Source of the DNA: Rhodopirellula sp. SM50
GTDB lineage: Bacteria > Planctomycetota > Planctomycetia > Pirellulales > Pirellulaceae
DNA length: 64,000 nt
Assembly (NCBI RefSeq): GCF_002289565.1
Contig: NZ_NTFY01000066.1
Span: 1 to 64,000 of the forward strand
Direction: 5' to 3'
Part shown: piece after piece, positions 63,173 through 64,000 of the stretch
How the letters are laid out: each line of letters opens with the position of its first letter
How positions within the stretch are numbered: the first letter of the stretch is position 1
Position numbers and translations under genes: made by a program
Notes under the pieces: generated by a model
What the model saw: only the letters and a program-made list of their open reading frames with translations
The model's database searches: none
What the model was told of the DNA's origin: nothing

Positions 63173-64000
63173 TCAGTGCGGCTTCCGATTGCGTCGCAGC
63201 TGTCCGCAGGCGGCGTCGATTTCGTCGCCTTTGCGTTGCCGAAACATGACGTTGACGCCCGCGGATTCGAGAATCTGACGGAACTCCGCGATCGCTCGTT
63301 GGCTGGGTGTCTGGTACGGCAACCCTTCGACCGGGTTGTACGGGATGACGTTCAGCAGCACCGTGCGATGTCGCAGCAGTTGCGCCAGTTCTCGCGCATG
63401 TTCCGCACCGTCGTTGACGCCGCCCAGCAAAACGTATTCAAACGTCAGCCGCCGCCCGCTGGCGGCGAAGTAGCGATCGGCCGCGGCCAGGACGGCATCG
63501 ATGCCGATCTTCTCATTCACCGGAACAAGTTGGCTGCGCAATTCTTCGTTCGGTGCGTGCAGACTGACGGCAAGGTTGTAGGGCACACCCTTGTTTGCCA
63601 ACCGATCGATCGCCGGTGGTAAGCCCACGGTGCTGATCGTGATCCGGCGCGGGCTGATCCCCAATCCGTCGGCCGACTTCGCGGTCTCAAGCGCCCCGAG
63701 CACGCGATCCAGATTTGCCAGCGGTTCGCCCATGCCCATCATCACGATGTGACTCAACCGTTCCTCCGGTTCCAGCCGAGCCTGCAGTCGAAGCATTTGC
63801 TCGACGATTTCACCACGCGTCAAATTGCGATCGACCCCATCGAGCCCACTGGCGCAGAACACACAGCCCATCGCGCAACCGACTTGGCTGCTGACACAGA
63901 TACTGCGGCGATTTCCATCGCGCAACAGCACGCATTCCACTTCTCCACCGTCGGCCAATCGCACCAGCAGTTTATCGGTGCCGTCACGGCTGGTTTGCAC
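63173..64000 (-). CDS. rlmN: 23S rRNA (adenine-2503-C2)-methyltransferase, partial
   Basis: Radical SAM enzyme methylating A2503 of 23S rRNA and A37 of some tRNAs. The gene enters from the right edge, so only the last 275 residues are visible; roughly the first 70-90 are missing. The cluster motif is CAMGCVFC. Also visible are MGMGEPLANLD, ITISTVGLPPAIDRLAN, LAVSLHAPNEELRSQLVPVN, and the catalytic C-terminal region ILESAGVNVMFRQRKGDEIDAACGQLR, with the expected cysteine. The stop is at 63173. Identification is secure despite the truncation by the window. Confidence 0.95.
   Translation of the reverse strand: MQTSRDGTDKLLVRLADGGEVECVLLRDGNRRSICVSSQVGCAMGCVFCASGLDGVDRNLTRGEIVEQMLRLQARLEPEERLSHIVMMGMGEPLANLDRVLGALETAKSADGLGISPRRITISTVGLPPAIDRLANKGVPYNLAVSLHAPNEELRSQLVPVNEKIGIDAVLAAADRYFAASGRRLTFEYVLLGGVNDGAEHARELAQLLRHRTVLLNVIPYNPVEGLPYQTPSQRAIAEFRQILESAGVNVMFRQRKGDEIDAACGQLRRNRKPH

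Overview
The window is 64 kb of a high-GC bacterial chromosome that reads like a planctomycete of the Pirellulaceae (Rhodopirellula and relatives). This is inferred from gene content, not from an rRNA or a search. The signs are several secreted sulfatases, three oxidoreductases of the Gfo/Idh/MocA family with twin-arginine leaders, planctomycete-style serine/threonine kinases with extra C-terminal parts, a BON-repeat protein, loosely packed short operons, many GTG/TTG starts, and many long palindromic intergenic repeats. No phage, transposase, CRISPR array or conjugation gene is visible. Most of the window is core or ordinary accessory chromosome.

Layout. 0-12 kb: lysS (reverse), a small secreted protein, a tRNA-Ser with a strong terminator, a membrane Ser/Thr kinase, an acyltransferase with an inserted ankyrin domain, a five-BON secreted protein, an alkaline phosphatase that ends abruptly against a haem-binding lipoprotein, and a Gfo/Idh/MocA oxidoreductase. 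12-23 kb: repeat-rich DNA, a cysteine-rich secreted protein divergent from a DUF2202 ferritin-like protein, a histidine kinase/sigma-54 regulator pair split by a MITE-like element, ribulokinase, an orphan secreted protein and a PrpA-like phosphatase. 23-35 kb: two sulfatases flanking a two-gene operon that is the split form of the plant Tm-1 protein, then a c-di-GMP pair (tandem PilZ protein, GGDEF/HD protein), an ECF sigma factor with a second oxidoreductase, and a fused c-di-AMP cyclase/YbbR protein. 36-44 kb: a persulfide dioxygenase-rhodanese/YeeE/YeeE sulfur operon, a SNF2 helicase with a small membrane protein, and a 2Fe-2S ferredoxin. 44-56 kb: a kinase with a pseudo-receiver tail, rsfS-argS, a third oxidoreductase, a DUF481 outer-membrane protein, and the compact operon terB-like/coaB/pyrD/uup. 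56-64 kb: a TolC-like protein, an unknown exported protein, an AI-2E family transporter, a heptamer satellite, an M32 carboxypeptidase and rlmN, which runs off the right edge.

Working together. The sulfur operon should oxidise glutathione persulfide and move small sulfur species. The c-di-GMP pair and the c-di-AMP cyclase are two nucleotide-second-messenger nodes within 6 kb. The tRNA-charging and ribosome genes (lysS, argS, rsfS, rlmN, tRNA-Ser) are scattered housekeeping. The most unusual material is in fused or split proteins (CdaA-CdaR, ankyrin-acyltransferase, split Tm-1, kinase with pseudo-receiver) and in the repeat DNA. At least two MITE-like families have matched full-length copies, and one sits nested inside another repeat whose empty form is also in the window. 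I did not find a convincing new multi-gene defence or biosynthetic system.
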